This document shows, one piece after another, positions 8,276 through 17,182 of a DNA stretch of 64,000 bases. Numbering within the stretch: position 1 is the first letter of the stretch; each line of letters begins with the position of its first letter. Made by a program: the position numbers and the translations under genes. Source of the DNA: Methylocapsa sp. S129 (GTDB lineage Bacteria; Pseudomonadota; Alphaproteobacteria; Rhizobiales; Beijerinckiaceae); NCBI RefSeq assembly GCF_009765995.1, contig NZ_LMUI01000023.1, forward strand, positions 66,640-130,639. Direction: 5' to 3'. The notes under the pieces are model-generated. The model ran no database searches. It saw nothing but the letters and a program-made list of their open reading frames with translations, and had not been told where the DNA came from.

Positions 8276-8653
8276 CTAATTGCAATCCGAGATCACGATC
8301 TTGCAATCGCCCTTTTGGCAAGCGCTCATCGCGCCGTCCTCGGCGCCCTTCTTTGTCGGCGATTTCCCCCAGCCGGCGTCATGGCCGTTTGAGGCGAAAG
8401 CGCCGCATTGTTGATAGGTCACCATCGATTTGCAGCCCTTGCCGCCGGCTTTGACGCAGAACTTCTGGGCGGTTTCGACCGCTTCAGCCTCGGTGTCCGC
8501 CCCGCCGACGCCATAAGCGGGCTCCGTCGTCGACGCTGAGGCGTCAACTGAAATCGCGCCCCAAGCATAGTCAGCCGCCAAGGCCGGCGCCCCGATAAAA
8601 AGCGTACTGACGCAAAGGCCGAGTCCAATACTCTTCATATATGTGGGGAACAT
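8276..8653 (-). CDS. DUF4189 domain secreted protein
   Basis: This small exported protein of 125 residues has a signal peptide (MKSIGLGLCVSTLFIGAPALA) and a DUF4189 domain: YAWGAISVD at the mature start, YGVGGADTEAEAVETAQKFC, then CKSMVTYQQCGAFA and a C-terminal CQKGDCKIVISDC. It has six Cys residues, probably in disulfides. The function of the family is not established. ATG 8653 has a weak AAAGAC ribosome site; ATG 8638, at the start of the signal peptide, is also possible. It is a monocistronic gene convergent with the curli cluster. Confidence 0.8.
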   Translation of the reverse strand: MFPTYMKSIGLGLCVSTLFIGAPALAADYAWGAISVDASASTTEPAYGVGGADTEAEAVETAQKFCVKAGGKGCKSMVTYQQCGAFASNGHDAGWGKSPTKKGAEDGAMSACQKGDCKIVISDCN

Positions 8654-8887
8654 GATTTGTCTTTCGCTGACGCGCCAGTGAAACGGCGTTTTCGACCAAA
8701 GGCTTTCGCGAACTCCTGTCACACGCGGTTTTTTCCAGCAATCGAAATCGGCGTCGCGGAAGCCTCCCAAAGAAAAAAATGATGCGTTCCAGCTCGGACG
8801 GCCAGAGACATTATCGTCATTCGCTATTCACAATCGGATTTCCTCATGCGACCCTACCTGTGTCTGGGAATTTCTTTGGGGGGCGTT

Positions 8888-9280
8888 ATGAATAACTTGC
8901 TATTCTCCTATGCGGGGCGGATCAACCGGGCCAAATTCTGGCTCGGCGCCGTCGTTTTGATGGTTCTCGACGCGATCGTGTTTTCGATCGTCGGGGCCTA
9001 TAGCTCAATGAGCGAGGATCACGATTCGATTGCCTTCATCGTGCTGGCGGCGATTTGCGTCGTGGTTTTGATCGCCACGATCTATGCTTCGGTTTGCCTG
9101 GGCATCAAGCGTTACCATGACCATGGCAAGTCGGGCGTCTGGGTGCTCATCCAGTTCGTGCCCGCCATCGGCGCGCTCTGGTATTTTATCGAGGCTGGGT
9201 GCCTGCGCGGCCAACCCGGCACAAATATCTATGGCCCCGATCCGCTTGATTCGTCCAACCGCCTCGCCTCGGCCTATTGA
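8888..9280 (+). CDS. DUF805 inner-membrane protein
   Basis: This 130-residue membrane protein has the DUF805 signature near the N-terminus (YAGRINRAKFWLG), then two hydrophobic segments (about residues 22-43 and 58-78) and the family motif CLGIKRYHDHGKSGVWVLI followed by a third segment. It ends with the usual GCLRGQPGTNIYGPDP tail. No biochemical function is established for the family. ATG 8888 was chosen over an upstream start because it gives the normal family N-terminus and follows a G-rich ribosome site. Confidence 0.88.
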   Translation: MNNLLFSYAGRINRAKFWLGAVVLMVLDAIVFSIVGAYSSMSEDHDSIAFIVLAAICVVVLIATIYASVCLGIKRYHDHGKSGVWVLIQFVPAIGALWYFIEAGCLRGQPGTNIYGPDPLDSSNRLASAY

Positions 9281-9308
9281 TCTCGCCGATATCGATATTG
9301 GCGCCGCG

Positions 9309-9339
9309 GGCCGCCTCGAGCATGCGCTTCGAGGCGGCC
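9309..9339 (+). terminator. Strong hairpin after the DUF805 gene
   Basis: A perfect 11-bp stem GGCCGCCTCGA / TCGAGGCGGCC with a 9-base loop lies 29 bases past the DUF805 stop. The following T-run is short, so it is a weak intrinsic terminator or an mRNA-stabilising hairpin. Confidence 0.55.
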
Positions 9340-9426
9340 GCCGTTTGCGCGCGAAGGGATCCGCGTCTGTAATGTCTCGACAGCCGCCGACAAAGCTGAG
9401 AACCCGAGGCGAATCTGGAGGAAAGC

Positions 9427-9669
9427 ATGATGAAAAAATCGATATGGGCGGCTTTGTTTCTTGTTTTGGGCGGTTTATCGGCCGCCCATGCGCAGTCCGA
9501 CATGAGCTGCGCGGATCTGCTCAAGGTCAACGCGCAGCTCGACGCGGCGACCAAGGCCGAGATGGCCAAGGACGCCACCGCCGCCGCGATGGACAAAAAA
9601 ATCAACGATTACTGCGTCAAAAATCCGACAGCGAAGGCTTCGGAAGCCATGGAGAAGGCGCTGCAGTAA
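9427..9669 (+). CDS. HdeA-like acid-stress periplasmic chaperone
   Basis: This 80-residue protein has a signal peptide (cleavage after SAAHA) and a short helical mature domain with two Cys, at about residues 28 and 63 (MSCADLL and NDYCVKNP), placed as in HdeA, where they form one disulfide. HdeA holds periplasmic proteins soluble at low pH. A good GGAGGAAAG ribosome site precedes the ATG. It stands alone between two hairpin terminators. The size and Cys pattern fit HdeA; HdeB cannot be excluded. Confidence 0.75.
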   Translation: MMKKSIWAALFLVLGGLSAAHAQSDMSCADLLKVNAQLDAATKAEMAKDATAAAMDKKINDYCVKNPTAKASEAMEKALQ

Positions 9670-9694
9670 TTTGTCGCGCCTAAATTCGACGCCT

Positions 9695-9728
9695 GGGAGG
9701 CCGCCCCGCACGCGGCCTCCCTTGTTTC
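9695..9728 (+). terminator. Terminator after the HdeA-like gene
   Basis: A perfect 10-bp stem GGGAGGCCGC / GCGGCCTCCC with a 7-base loop is followed by a T-rich TTGTTT tail, 25 bases after the stop codon. Confidence 0.75.
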
Positions 9729-9838
9729 GCCACGAAGATGAGCCAATTCCCCTCATGGCGCGATTGCTGTAGGGAAGGCGGATCGAACGACGAGCCACGA
9801 GCCTCCCGTCACTGAACTCGGTCTGAAGGATTCATCGC

Positions 9839-11002
9839 TTGGGCATACCTATGATGCAGATGGCGCGTGTCGGCGCCTATGTGCTTCGCCAGCGGATCGC
9901 CGGCGTCAAGCGCTACCCGCTGGTGCTTATGCTGGAGCCGCTGTTTCGCTGTAATCTTGCCTGCGCGGGCTGCGGCAAGATCGATTATCCCGACAAAATC
10001 CTCAATCAGCGCATTTCGGTCGCTGACAGCATTGCGGCGATCGAGGAATGCGGCGCCCCGGTCGTCGTTATCGCCGGCGGCGAGCCGCTGCTGCACAAGG
10101 AACTGCCGGAAATCGTCACCCAGGCCCTGGCGCGCGGCAAATATGTCACTGTCTGCACCAATGCGCTGCTGCTGGAAAAGAAACTGGCGCAATATAAGCC
10201 GCATCCGCGCTTCAACTGGTCGATCCATCTCGACGGCGACCCGGAGATGCACGACCGCTCGGTGTGCCAGAAAGGCGTCTATGATCGCGCCGTGGCGGCG
10301 CTGAAGGCGGCCAAGGACGCCGGCTTTCGCGTCAACATCAATTGCACCTTGTTCGATGGCGCGGATCCCACGCGCGTCGCCGCCTTTCTCGACGAGACCA
10401 ACCGGCTCGGCGTCGAAGGCGTCACCATTTCGCCCGGCTACGCCTATGAGCGCGCGCCCGACCAGAAGCATTTTCTCAACCGCACCCGCACCAAGCAGCT
10501 CTTTCGCGACATTTTCGCCAAAGGGAAAACCGCGAAGGGCAACGGCAGCAAGGCCTGGGGCTTCTATCAATCCTCGCTTTTCCTCGATTTTCTCGCCGGC
10601 AATCAGAGCTATCATTGCACGCCATGGGGCAACCCGACGCGCACCGTCTTCGGCTGGCAGCGGCCTTGCTATCTCTTGGGCGAGGGCTATGCCGCGACTT
10701 TCAAGGAGCTGATGGAATCGACCGATTGGGACAAATATGGCGTCGGCAATTATGAAAAATGCGCCGATTGCATGGTCCATAGCGGTTTTGAAGCGAGCGC
10801 GGTCACCGATGCGCTCAATCACCCCCTGAAAATGCTGAAAATTGCGATCACGGGCGTGCGCACCGACCAGCCGATGGCCCCCGATATTGCGCTCGACAAG
10901 CAACGCCCGGCCGAGTTCGTGTTCTCACGCCATGTCGAATCAAAGCTCGCCGAGATCGATGCTGGCGAAACCCGCGCCAAGCAGCGCGTGAGCGCGAACT
11001 AA
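9839..11002 (+). CDS. hpnH: HpnH, radical SAM adenosyl hopane synthase
   Basis: HpnH joins the 5'-deoxyadenosyl radical of SAM to diploptene to make adenosylhopane, the first step toward C35 hopanoids. The radical SAM cluster motif CNLACAGCGK (Cys-x3-Cys-x2-Cys) lies near residue 38, followed by IAGGEPLLH and FNWSIHLDGDPEMHD. The C-terminal HpnH region has YEKCADCMVHSGFE. I chose the TTG at 9839 because GAAGGA sits eight bases upstream and the resulting N-terminus (MGIPMMQMARVGAYVL) matches the usual family start; ATG 9851 would lose it. The 3' end overlaps the convergent hpnG by 63 bases. Confidence 0.93.
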   Translation: MGIPMMQMARVGAYVLRQRIAGVKRYPLVLMLEPLFRCNLACAGCGKIDYPDKILNQRISVADSIAAIEECGAPVVVIAGGEPLLHKELPEIVTQALARGKYVTVCTNALLLEKKLAQYKPHPRFNWSIHLDGDPEMHDRSVCQKGVYDRAVAALKAAKDAGFRVNINCTLFDGADPTRVAAFLDETNRLGVEGVTISPGYAYERAPDQKHFLNRTRTKQLFRDIFAKGKTAKGNGSKAWGFYQSSLFLDFLAGNQSYHCTPWGNPTRTVFGWQRPCYLLGEGYAATFKELMESTDWDKYGVGNYEKCADCMVHSGFEASAVTDALNHPLKMLKIAITGVRTDQPMAPDIALDKQRPAEFVFSRHVESKLAEIDAGETRAKQRVSAN

Positions 11003-11638
11003 CGCGGAAAAAGCCCTGCGCGAATCGAGCCCGAGCCGGACCAACGCCGGCAATTGGCCGGGGTCGCGGGCCAGTGCAGCGAACACGGCGGCAAAATCGA
11101 CAGCGCCGTCCGCCCGCATCGCGACGAGCGCGGCGGGCGGCAACGGGCGATGCGCGGGATCGGCGATCGCGCGCAGAACAGCGAAAGGCAAGCCGTGGCG
11201 CTCGGCCGCCCGCGCTACGACCGCCGATTCCATATCGACAGCCCAAGCGCCGGTCGCGATCATTAACGCGGCCTTGGCGGGGGGATCGGCCACGGGTGCG
11301 TCGACGCCTACCAAGTCTGTCTGAAAAACAGCGGTTTTCATCGCCCGACCAAAGGCCGCCAGGCCTTTGATCATCGCCGCACGCCAGATCGGATCGCATG
11401 CTAGGCGACGTACGCCGTCGCGCACGCCCTCCGCGACGACCAGATCGCCAGGCGACATTTGCGGTGCGAGCGCGCCCGCGACGCCGAAGCTCAAAAGGCG
11501 CCGCGCGCCCCTCGCGATCCCGATCTCGAGATCGGCGGCGAGCCGGTCGGCGCGTCCCGCGCCAACAAGCGTCGCAGCGCCCGATGCGCTGACTATTCGC
11601 GCCTCGGCGGCAAGGCCCGTGACGATCAGAAGCGACAT
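10940..11638 (-). CDS. hpnG: HpnG, hopanoid phosphorylase
   Basis: HpnG removes adenine from adenosylhopane to give ribosylhopane. The 232-residue protein resembles nucleoside phosphorylases: LLIVTGLAAEARIV at the start, LLSFGVAGALAPQMSPGDLVVAE, and the catalytic-region motif AVDMESAVVARAAERHGLPFAVLRAIADP. The ATG overlaps the hpnE stop (TGATG), so it is coupled to hpnE. In the common order hpnF (shc) lies between these two genes; here it is absent. It converges with hpnH, with overlapping coding ends. Confidence 0.88.
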   Translation of the reverse strand: MSLLIVTGLAAEARIVSASGAATLVGAGRADRLAADLEIGIARGARRLLSFGVAGALAPQMSPGDLVVAEGVRDGVRRLACDPIWRAAMIKGLAAFGRAMKTAVFQTDLVGVDAPVADPPAKAALMIATGAWAVDMESAVVARAAERHGLPFAVLRAIADPAHRPLPPAALVAMRADGAVDFAAVFAALARDPGQLPALVRLGLDSRRAFSALVRAHALLGAGFASIDLGEL

Positions 11639-12897
11639 CAGACGGCGCCGAACCATTCCATCGCCGATCGCGCGGCCGCCTGTCCCGAGCGAACCGCCCC
11701 TTCGATCGTCGCCGGCAGCCCGGTCTGCACATAATCGCCGGCGAGCAGGAGATTAGGCCATTTTGTCTCCCTCACGGGGCGGCGCGCGTCTTCCTCCGGC
11801 GAAGCCGCGAAAGTGGCGCGCCGCTCCTTGATGATGCGCCAGGACGGCAAATCGTCGGAGAGGCCCGTCAGCCCGGCGACCTCGCGCCAAAGGTCGGCGG
11901 CCAATTGTTCGCGCGGCGTCTCCATCAGGCTATTGGCGTCGCTGACCGTCACGGAAAGATGGTCGGGATAGGCGAACAGCCATTGGACTTTCGCATTGAC
12001 CACGCCAAGAATCGGCGGCGTGTTGGCTGGCGGGGCGATATTGAAATGGGCGTTGAGAATGGCGTTGAAAGTCTGAGGCGCTGAGAGGCCGGGCACAAGC
12101 GTCGCCGCTATATGAGCAGGCGTCGCCAGCACCATCATGTCCTGCCCGCCAAGCGCGATCGAATCGTGCTCGAATTCCAGCGCCGCGACCCGATCCTCCG
12201 CGAAACTCAGCGCACGCAACCGCCGCTCGAACCGAACCTGCGCGCCGCCCCGCCGCAACAGTTTCAACGCGGGATCGACGAAGGCGCGCGACAGGCCGTT
12301 GGCGGCGACCAGCGGATGGCAGGCGCGCCCGCCGCGCGCCAATGTCTCGCGCAGGATCGCCGCGGCGAGCGCGGCCGATGCGCCCCTCGGATCGGTATTG
12401 AGCGCCGCAAGAAAGAACGGGCCCCACAAGCGTTCATAGAGCGGTCCCGAACATTCCATCACATCGCCGACCCTCGCCTGCCCGGGCCCTCGAAGCAGCC
12501 GCGCGACAGATAAATAATCGGCCGCGCGCGTCCGCGGCACGCGGCGGCTTTCAACGAGCAGCCACCACGGCAGCCGCCCTTCATTGGGGCGCAACGTCCA
12601 ACGTTCGCCGCTCGCCATATCGGCAAAAGCAATCTCGCAACGCTTTGGCCCGCGCAGCTCATGGCGCGCGCCGATCGCATCGACATAGGCGAGCGTGGAC
12701 TTGTTGCCCGACAAAAGCAGATGATTGCCGTTGTCGATCGTCATGCCCATGGATTCATCGAAATAGGAGCGGCACCGTCCGCCCGCCTGCCGCGACGCTT
12801 CATGCACGACGATATCGAAAGGGCTTTGGCTCAGCGCCACCGCCGCCGAAAGGCCCGAAAGTCCGGCGCCGATAATATGAATGACCGGGCGTTGCAT
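11638..12897 (-). CDS. hpnE: HpnE, hydroxysqualene dehydroxylase
   Basis: This 419-residue FAD-dependent amine-oxidase-like protein opens with the dinucleotide-binding motif HIIGAGLSGLSAAVAL and ARRAGGR-type FAD contacts (ASRQAGGRCRSYFDE). In bacteria with HpnCDE it reduces hydroxysqualene to squalene. The C-terminal FAD motif LLLAGDYVQTGLPATIEGAVRSG is present. It overlaps hpnD upstream and hpnG downstream by TGATG junctions, giving a tightly coupled operon. Confidence 0.93.
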   Translation of the reverse strand: MQRPVIHIIGAGLSGLSAAVALSQSPFDIVVHEASRQAGGRCRSYFDESMGMTIDNGNHLLLSGNKSTLAYVDAIGARHELRGPKRCEIAFADMASGERWTLRPNEGRLPWWLLVESRRVPRTRAADYLSVARLLRGPGQARVGDVMECSGPLYERLWGPFFLAALNTDPRGASAALAAAILRETLARGGRACHPLVAANGLSRAFVDPALKLLRRGGAQVRFERRLRALSFAEDRVAALEFEHDSIALGGQDMMVLATPAHIAATLVPGLSAPQTFNAILNAHFNIAPPANTPPILGVVNAKVQWLFAYPDHLSVTVSDANSLMETPREQLAADLWREVAGLTGLSDDLPSWRIIKERRATFAASPEEDARRPVRETKWPNLLLAGDYVQTGLPATIEGAVRSGQAAARSAMEWFGAV

Positions 12898-13724
12898 CAG
12901 AAAAGTCCGTGCCGGACGATTGCGGCCAAAAGGCGGGCGAGCGGAATATGCACGCGCGCGCGCGGCGGCGCGAAACCGCGTCGAACGAGGCGTTCCAGAA
13001 TGGCTTCATAGGCCGCCGCCATCAAGCGAGGCGCGCGCACGGCCGCGCGCGGGCAAGCATCCATGACTTCGCTGGCCAAGCGATACCGACGTTGCGCTTC
13101 CTCAACCAGAGGACGCGTGGCGATATCGATTGCCGGAGAGGCAAGCACGACAGCCGGATCGCTCGCGTCGATGCCCGCTTTATCCAGCGCCTCGCGCGGT
13201 AAGTAGAGGCGCCCGAGCGCGCAATCTTCGTCGAGATCGCGCAAGATATTGGTCAATTGCAGCGCTCGGCCGAGATGTTCGGCGAGCGCATGGCCGGCGC
13301 GGGCGTCGAGGCCGAAGATGCGCGACGAGAGGCGGCCGACCGCGCAGGCGACGCGATCGCAATAGAGATCAAGCGTCGCCCAATCGGGCGCGCGTATGTC
13401 GGCCGCCACATCCATATCCATGCCGTCAATAACGGCCAGAAAATCGTCGCGCTGAAGGTCATAGGCGCCGATCGAACGCGCCAACCCAAGCAACAGGGAC
13501 GGCGTCCGGCCGGCGAAAATCGCATCGATATCAGCCCGCCAGGATTGCAGCTCGGCATGCCGCCCTTCGCGCGCACGCCCGCAATCGTCGGCGATGTCGT
13601 CGACCGCGCGGCAGAAGCCGTAAACATCAAACATGGCTTGCCGCTTGTCGCGCGGCAGAATGCGCATTGCGGCGTAAAAGGAACTGCCGCGCGGCGCAGG
13701 CGGACTGGGCGCCGTCGCGCTCAT
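12897..13724 (-). CDS. hpnD: HpnD, presqualene diphosphate synthase
   Basis: This is a squalene/phytoene synthase family enzyme of 275 residues that condenses two farnesyl diphosphates to presqualene diphosphate. Two Asp-rich, magnesium-binding motifs are visible: AVDDIADD near residue 40, and NILRDLDEDCALGRLYLP near residue 155. The start overlaps the hpnC stop (ATGA). It is distinguished from HpnC by its sequence and by its operon position just before hpnE. Confidence 0.93.
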   Translation of the reverse strand: MSATAPSPPAPRGSSFYAAMRILPRDKRQAMFDVYGFCRAVDDIADDCGRAREGRHAELQSWRADIDAIFAGRTPSLLLGLARSIGAYDLQRDDFLAVIDGMDMDVAADIRAPDWATLDLYCDRVACAVGRLSSRIFGLDARAGHALAEHLGRALQLTNILRDLDEDCALGRLYLPREALDKAGIDASDPAVVLASPAIDIATRPLVEEAQRRYRLASEVMDACPRAAVRAPRLMAAAYEAILERLVRRGFAPPRARVHIPLARLLAAIVRHGLF

Positions 13725-14599
13725 TTACCTCTCGCTCCAACAGCCGCAGGCCGGCCTTCGCCCCTGGCGCGCGCGATCGCGCCCTCCGCGGCGCCGACCA
13801 GGCTGGTCCAGAGGAATGCGCCCTTGCCCGGATGGACGCGCTCGCTCAGCGGATCACATTTCATCAACCGGCCGACATTGGCGCGCGCGAGCCTGACGAT
13901 CGCGCCGATTTCGCAGGCCAGGCGCCAATCGTTGACGCGACCGCCGAGGTCCGCGCCCCGGTCGAGAAGCGCGCCCGTCTTTTGCGCGAGATCGACGATC
14001 GCGGCGCGCAATCGCGGCGAGGCGCGCGGCGCCGCCAGATCATCATAACTCGCGCCCGCGCGTTGGAGCGCATCTTCGGGCAGATAGATGCGGTCCAGCC
14101 GCGCGAAATCCTCGGCACAATCTTGCAAATGATTGATGACCTGCAGGCTGGCGCAAATGGCGTCGCTCGCGGGCCATAAAGATGCGCTCTCGCCGTGAAC
14201 GTCGAGCACGAAACGGCCGACCGGCATGGCCGACAGCGCGCAATAGTCCATCAAATCCGACCAGTCGCGATAGCGGCCTTTTGTAACGTCAAGACGAAAG
14301 GCGCCGATCAGGTCGCGCGCATGGGCCTGGCTCAGATTGCGCGACGCCAACGCGGCGCGCAGCGCGACCGCTTCAGGTTCCGAGTTGCGCGCGCCGGTCA
14401 GGCTCGCCTCTAGCGCGTCGAGCGCATCGAGCTTGGCCTGCGGCGGTAAGCTTGGGTGATCGGCGACATCGTCGGCTTTGCGCGCAAAACGATAGAAGGC
14501 GAGAATGACGGCGCGAAACTGAGGCGCGATAAGGCGCGAGGCGACGGGGAAATTCTCGTCGCGCTCCGTCTTGCCCGATTGCGCCTCGCCCGCCTTCAT
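13721..14599 (-). CDS. hpnC: HpnC, hydroxysqualene synthase
   Basis: This 292-residue squalene/phytoene synthase paralogue converts presqualene diphosphate to hydroxysqualene in the HpnCDE route. The Asp-rich motifs are FARKADDVADHPS near residue 45 and HLQDCAEDFARLDRIYLPED near residue 160; both are intact. The ATG at 14599 overlaps the hpnB stop (ATGA), which decides it against longer in-frame starts that run inside hpnB. It is coupled to hpnD downstream. Confidence 0.92.
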   Translation of the reverse strand: MKAGEAQSGKTERDENFPVASRLIAPQFRAVILAFYRFARKADDVADHPSLPPQAKLDALDALEASLTGARNSEPEAVALRAALASRNLSQAHARDLIGAFRLDVTKGRYRDWSDLMDYCALSAMPVGRFVLDVHGESASLWPASDAICASLQVINHLQDCAEDFARLDRIYLPEDALQRAGASYDDLAAPRASPRLRAAIVDLAQKTGALLDRGADLGGRVNDWRLACEIGAIVRLARANVGRLMKCDPLSERVHPGKGAFLWTSLVGAAEGAIARARGEGRPAAVGARGK

Positions 14600-15768
14600 G
14601 CCTTCTCTCCGCCCGCGCTGTTGATCGCCTGCGCGCGGCCCTTCCATAGACCGCCGCGCCCGCGCCAATAGAGGTAAGCGGATTTGAGCGTGAAGGCCAG
14701 ATAGGCGGCGGCGATCAACGGCAGGACTAGGCCCCATGACGTTGCACGACCGTAGAAACGCAACATCGGTTGGAAAGCCAGCGCCATGAAAATCCAGGCG
14801 ATGAGACCGATGAGAGCGGCGACGTCCGATGCGAACAGAGCGACGACCGGAGCGACAAGAAACGTCACAACCATACCGGCGGCGACGCCGGCGAGTTTGA
14901 TAAAGGAATAGTCAAGCTGCGCATAGGCCGAGCGCGCGACCATCGCGCCGATGTCGCCAAAACGCGGATAGGCGCGCAAACTGACGACCCCACGCGTTAG
15001 TCCCAGCGCGATCGCTCCATGGCGCTTCATCAGCGCGGCGAGCGCGCAATCGTCGATCAAGGCGCCGCGCATCGCCTCGAATCCGCCCGCGTGCAGCAGA
15101 GCCTGGCGATCCGCCAACATGCAGCCGCCCGCCGCGGCCGCCGTGCGAGCCCGGGGATCGTTCACCCAAGCAAAGGGATAAAGCATCTGGAAGAAGAAAA
15201 CGAAGGCGGGGATCAGCGCGCGTTCAGCGCGGCTCTTGCAGCGCAGTTTCGCCATCAGCGACACAAGCACGCAATTGCCAACCTCCGCGCGGCGCACGAG
15301 CGCGCTCAGGATATCGGGCGCGAACGCAATGTCCGCGTCGCAAAACAGAAGGCGCTCTGGAGGCGCGGCGCTCTTGCCGACTTCTTCAAGACCCTGGCGC
15401 ATCGCCCAGACCTTGCCGCTCCACCCCGGCGACCGCGGCGCGCCGCGCAATATCGTCAAGCGCTCTTCAGCGCCGCACGAGATCGCCGCGGCCTTGGCGA
15501 CCTCGCTGGTCCCGTCGCTGCTCTCGTCATCCACAAGCACGATCGAGAACTGGCCGCGATAGTCCTGACGCAATAGGGAAGCAACGCATTTGCCGACGCA
15601 TTCCGCCTCGTCCCGCGCCGGAATGATCGCGACGACATCGGGCCAGCGCAGCGGATCCGCATCCTGCGCCCAGAATTCGTCGCGTTCGCGCGCGCGCCAG
15701 AAGGCCCCACGGGCCAAAAGCAGATAGGCCCAAATCGCAAACGCGATGACGGCGAGAACAAGGTTCAT
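14596..15768 (-). CDS. hpnB: HpnB, hopanoid-associated family 2 glycosyltransferase
   Basis: This 390-residue membrane glycosyltransferase opens with an N-terminal transmembrane helix (LVLAVIAFAIWAYLLLA). A GT2 catalytic domain follows (VVAIIPARDEAECVGKCV, VLVDDESSDGTSEVA, FCDADIAFAPDIL), then three or more C-terminal hydrophobic segments. HpnB is conserved in hopanoid clusters, but its exact acceptor is uncertain. It shares ATGA junctions with hpnA before it and hpnC after it. Confidence 0.9.
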   Translation of the reverse strand: MNLVLAVIAFAIWAYLLLARGAFWRARERDEFWAQDADPLRWPDVVAIIPARDEAECVGKCVASLLRQDYRGQFSIVLVDDESSDGTSEVAKAAAISCGAEERLTILRGAPRSPGWSGKVWAMRQGLEEVGKSAAPPERLLFCDADIAFAPDILSALVRRAEVGNCVLVSLMAKLRCKSRAERALIPAFVFFFQMLYPFAWVNDPRARTAAAAGGCMLADRQALLHAGGFEAMRGALIDDCALAALMKRHGAIALGLTRGVVSLRAYPRFGDIGAMVARSAYAQLDYSFIKLAGVAAGMVVTFLVAPVVALFASDVAALIGLIAWIFMALAFQPMLRFYGRATSWGLVLPLIAAAYLAFTLKSAYLYWRGRGGLWKGRAQAINSAGGEKA

Positions 15769-16775
15769 CGGAGCATCCCTCGCTGTCTGAACCAGGACAG
15801 CGCGTCGCCCAAACCTTCGCGATGAGGGCGATGGCGATAGCCAAGCTCGCGTTGCGCTTTGGCCGAGGAAAAGAACATATGGCGTTTGGCCATCCTCAGG
15901 CCGTCGCGCGTGATGAACGGCTCACGGCCGGTAAAATGTGCGATTGCCTCCGCCACGAAGGCGACAGGAAACAGGGGCGCGCGCGGCAACTTTATGCGCG
16001 GCGGCTTTCGTCCAACCGAAGCGGCGATTTCGGCAAGCATGTCGCCAAGAGAGACATCGTCGCCGCCCAGAATATATCGCTCGCCGATCCGCCCAAATTT
16101 CAGCGCCGCCAGATGACCCGATGCGACATCGTCGACGTGAACGAGATTGAGGCCGGTGTCGACGTAAGCGGGCATCCGTCCGCGCGCCGCCTCCAGCAGG
16201 ATGCGCCCGGTCGGCGTCGGCCGCCCGTCGCGCGGACCGATCGGGGTCGAGGGATTGACGATGATGGCGGGAAGTCCCTGCGCGACCAGTGTTTCGACAA
16301 GGCGTTCAGCGGCGATCTTGCTGCGCTTATAGGCGCCGATGGCATCGCCCTCATCCAGGCCGACGCTTTCGTCGGCCGGGGCCCCATCCGCGCGCGGCGC
16401 CAATGTCGCGACACTGCTGGTATAGACAATGCGCTCGACGCCCGCATGCGCCGCCGCCTGCATCGCGTTGCGCGTTCCCTCAACATTGGCGGCGATGATT
16501 TCATTGGGATCGCGCGCCCAGAGCCGATAGTCGGCGGCGACGTGGAAGAGATAGCGCACCCCCTCCATCGCCGCATTCATCGCAACGGGATCGCGCATAT
16601 CGCCCCGGGCAATCTCAACATCGTCCCGCGGCAAATTCGCAAGCGGGCTCGTCGCACGGACAAGCGCACGGACGGGGACGCCTTGCGCGAGCAACGCCGC
16701 CACGACCGCCGAACCGACAAAACCCGACGCGCCCGTGACAAGCACACGGTCGCTCACGCCAATTTCAACTGCCAT
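15765..16775 (-). CDS. hpnA: HpnA, hopanoid-associated sugar epimerase
   Basis: This extended short-chain dehydrogenase has 336 residues. The Rossmann motif VLVTGASGFVGSAVV is near residue 10, and the catalytic region has YTSSVATLAPR with YKRSKIAAERLV (Tyr-x3-Lys type). HpnA is the first gene of the hopanoid operon and is thought to modify a sugar or the hopanoid side chain; its reaction is not firmly established. Transcription must begin in the 407-base region shared with preT. No strong Shine-Dalgarno sequence stands out. Confidence 0.92.
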   Translation of the reverse strand: MAVEIGVSDRVLVTGASGFVGSAVVAALLAQGVPVRALVRATSPLANLPRDDVEIARGDMRDPVAMNAAMEGVRYLFHVAADYRLWARDPNEIIAANVEGTRNAMQAAAHAGVERIVYTSSVATLAPRADGAPADESVGLDEGDAIGAYKRSKIAAERLVETLVAQGLPAIIVNPSTPIGPRDGRPTPTGRILLEAARGRMPAYVDTGLNLVHVDDVASGHLAALKFGRIGERYILGGDDVSLGDMLAEIAASVGRKPPRIKLPRAPLFPVAFVAEAIAHFTGREPFITRDGLRMAKRHMFFSSAKAQRELGYRHRPHREGLGDALSWFRQRGMLR

Positions 16776-17182
16776 GGCGCCTTGTGCATTCGATGAGTTT
16801 GATCCCCGGCGCCATCGCCGGGCGGACTGAATAGGCGCAGATGTGGCGCCTTTCGATCAAATCGTCTACCGCGCCACCCGAGAGCGCCTTGATGCGTCTA
16901 AGCATGCCGTCTTTTTCAATGATCGCCCTAGCTGAACTCAAGAAGCGCCCTCCCCTGTCAGGCGCGCAAACTAACAAAGGCGTCGCCAGGAACAAAGGAT
17001 GATTATGCCGCCTGCTTAGGCCATGAGGCTATTGTTCAGGCGCCGGCGCCCATTGAATCTGCGTGCAATGAATCCTGTCTGATGTCGACTTGACAAGGCG
17101 CGTATGGCGCGCGAGCATCTTGACCGTTTGGTCAAGATTGTGCCGCGGTCGTGCTCGGCCGCGCCAGCCGCCGGGGGCTTGA
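16776..17182. promoter_or_regulatory. Divergent hpnA / preT intergenic region
   Basis: This is a 407-base region between divergent operons. On the minus side an open frame (16765-16905 from ATG 16905) runs into the hpnA start. It resembles no protein I know and is probably not a gene, though a short upstream ORF is possible. On the plus side TTGACA at 17090 is 17 bases from a weak -10 at 17113, and the RutR-like palindrome overlaps that -10 and the likely start site. The core-promoter call is inference. Confidence 0.45.
17117..17138 (+). promoter_or_regulatory. RutR-type operator upstream of preT
   Basis: The palindrome has perfect 9-bp arms (ATCTTGACC / GGTCAAGAT) around GTTT. Its core TTGACCGTTTGGTCAA (17120-17135) matches the published E. 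coli RutR consensus TTGACCANNTGGTCAA except for one base. It ends 44 bases before the preT ATG, where a bound repressor would block transcription. A second site of the same kind lies beside rutR itself at 36232-36251. Confidence 0.85.

Noticed and set aside
16765-16995. A 76-codon frame just upstream of hpnA
   Set aside because: It overlaps the hpnA start, has no family resemblance and no good ribosome site; treated as part of the promoter region.
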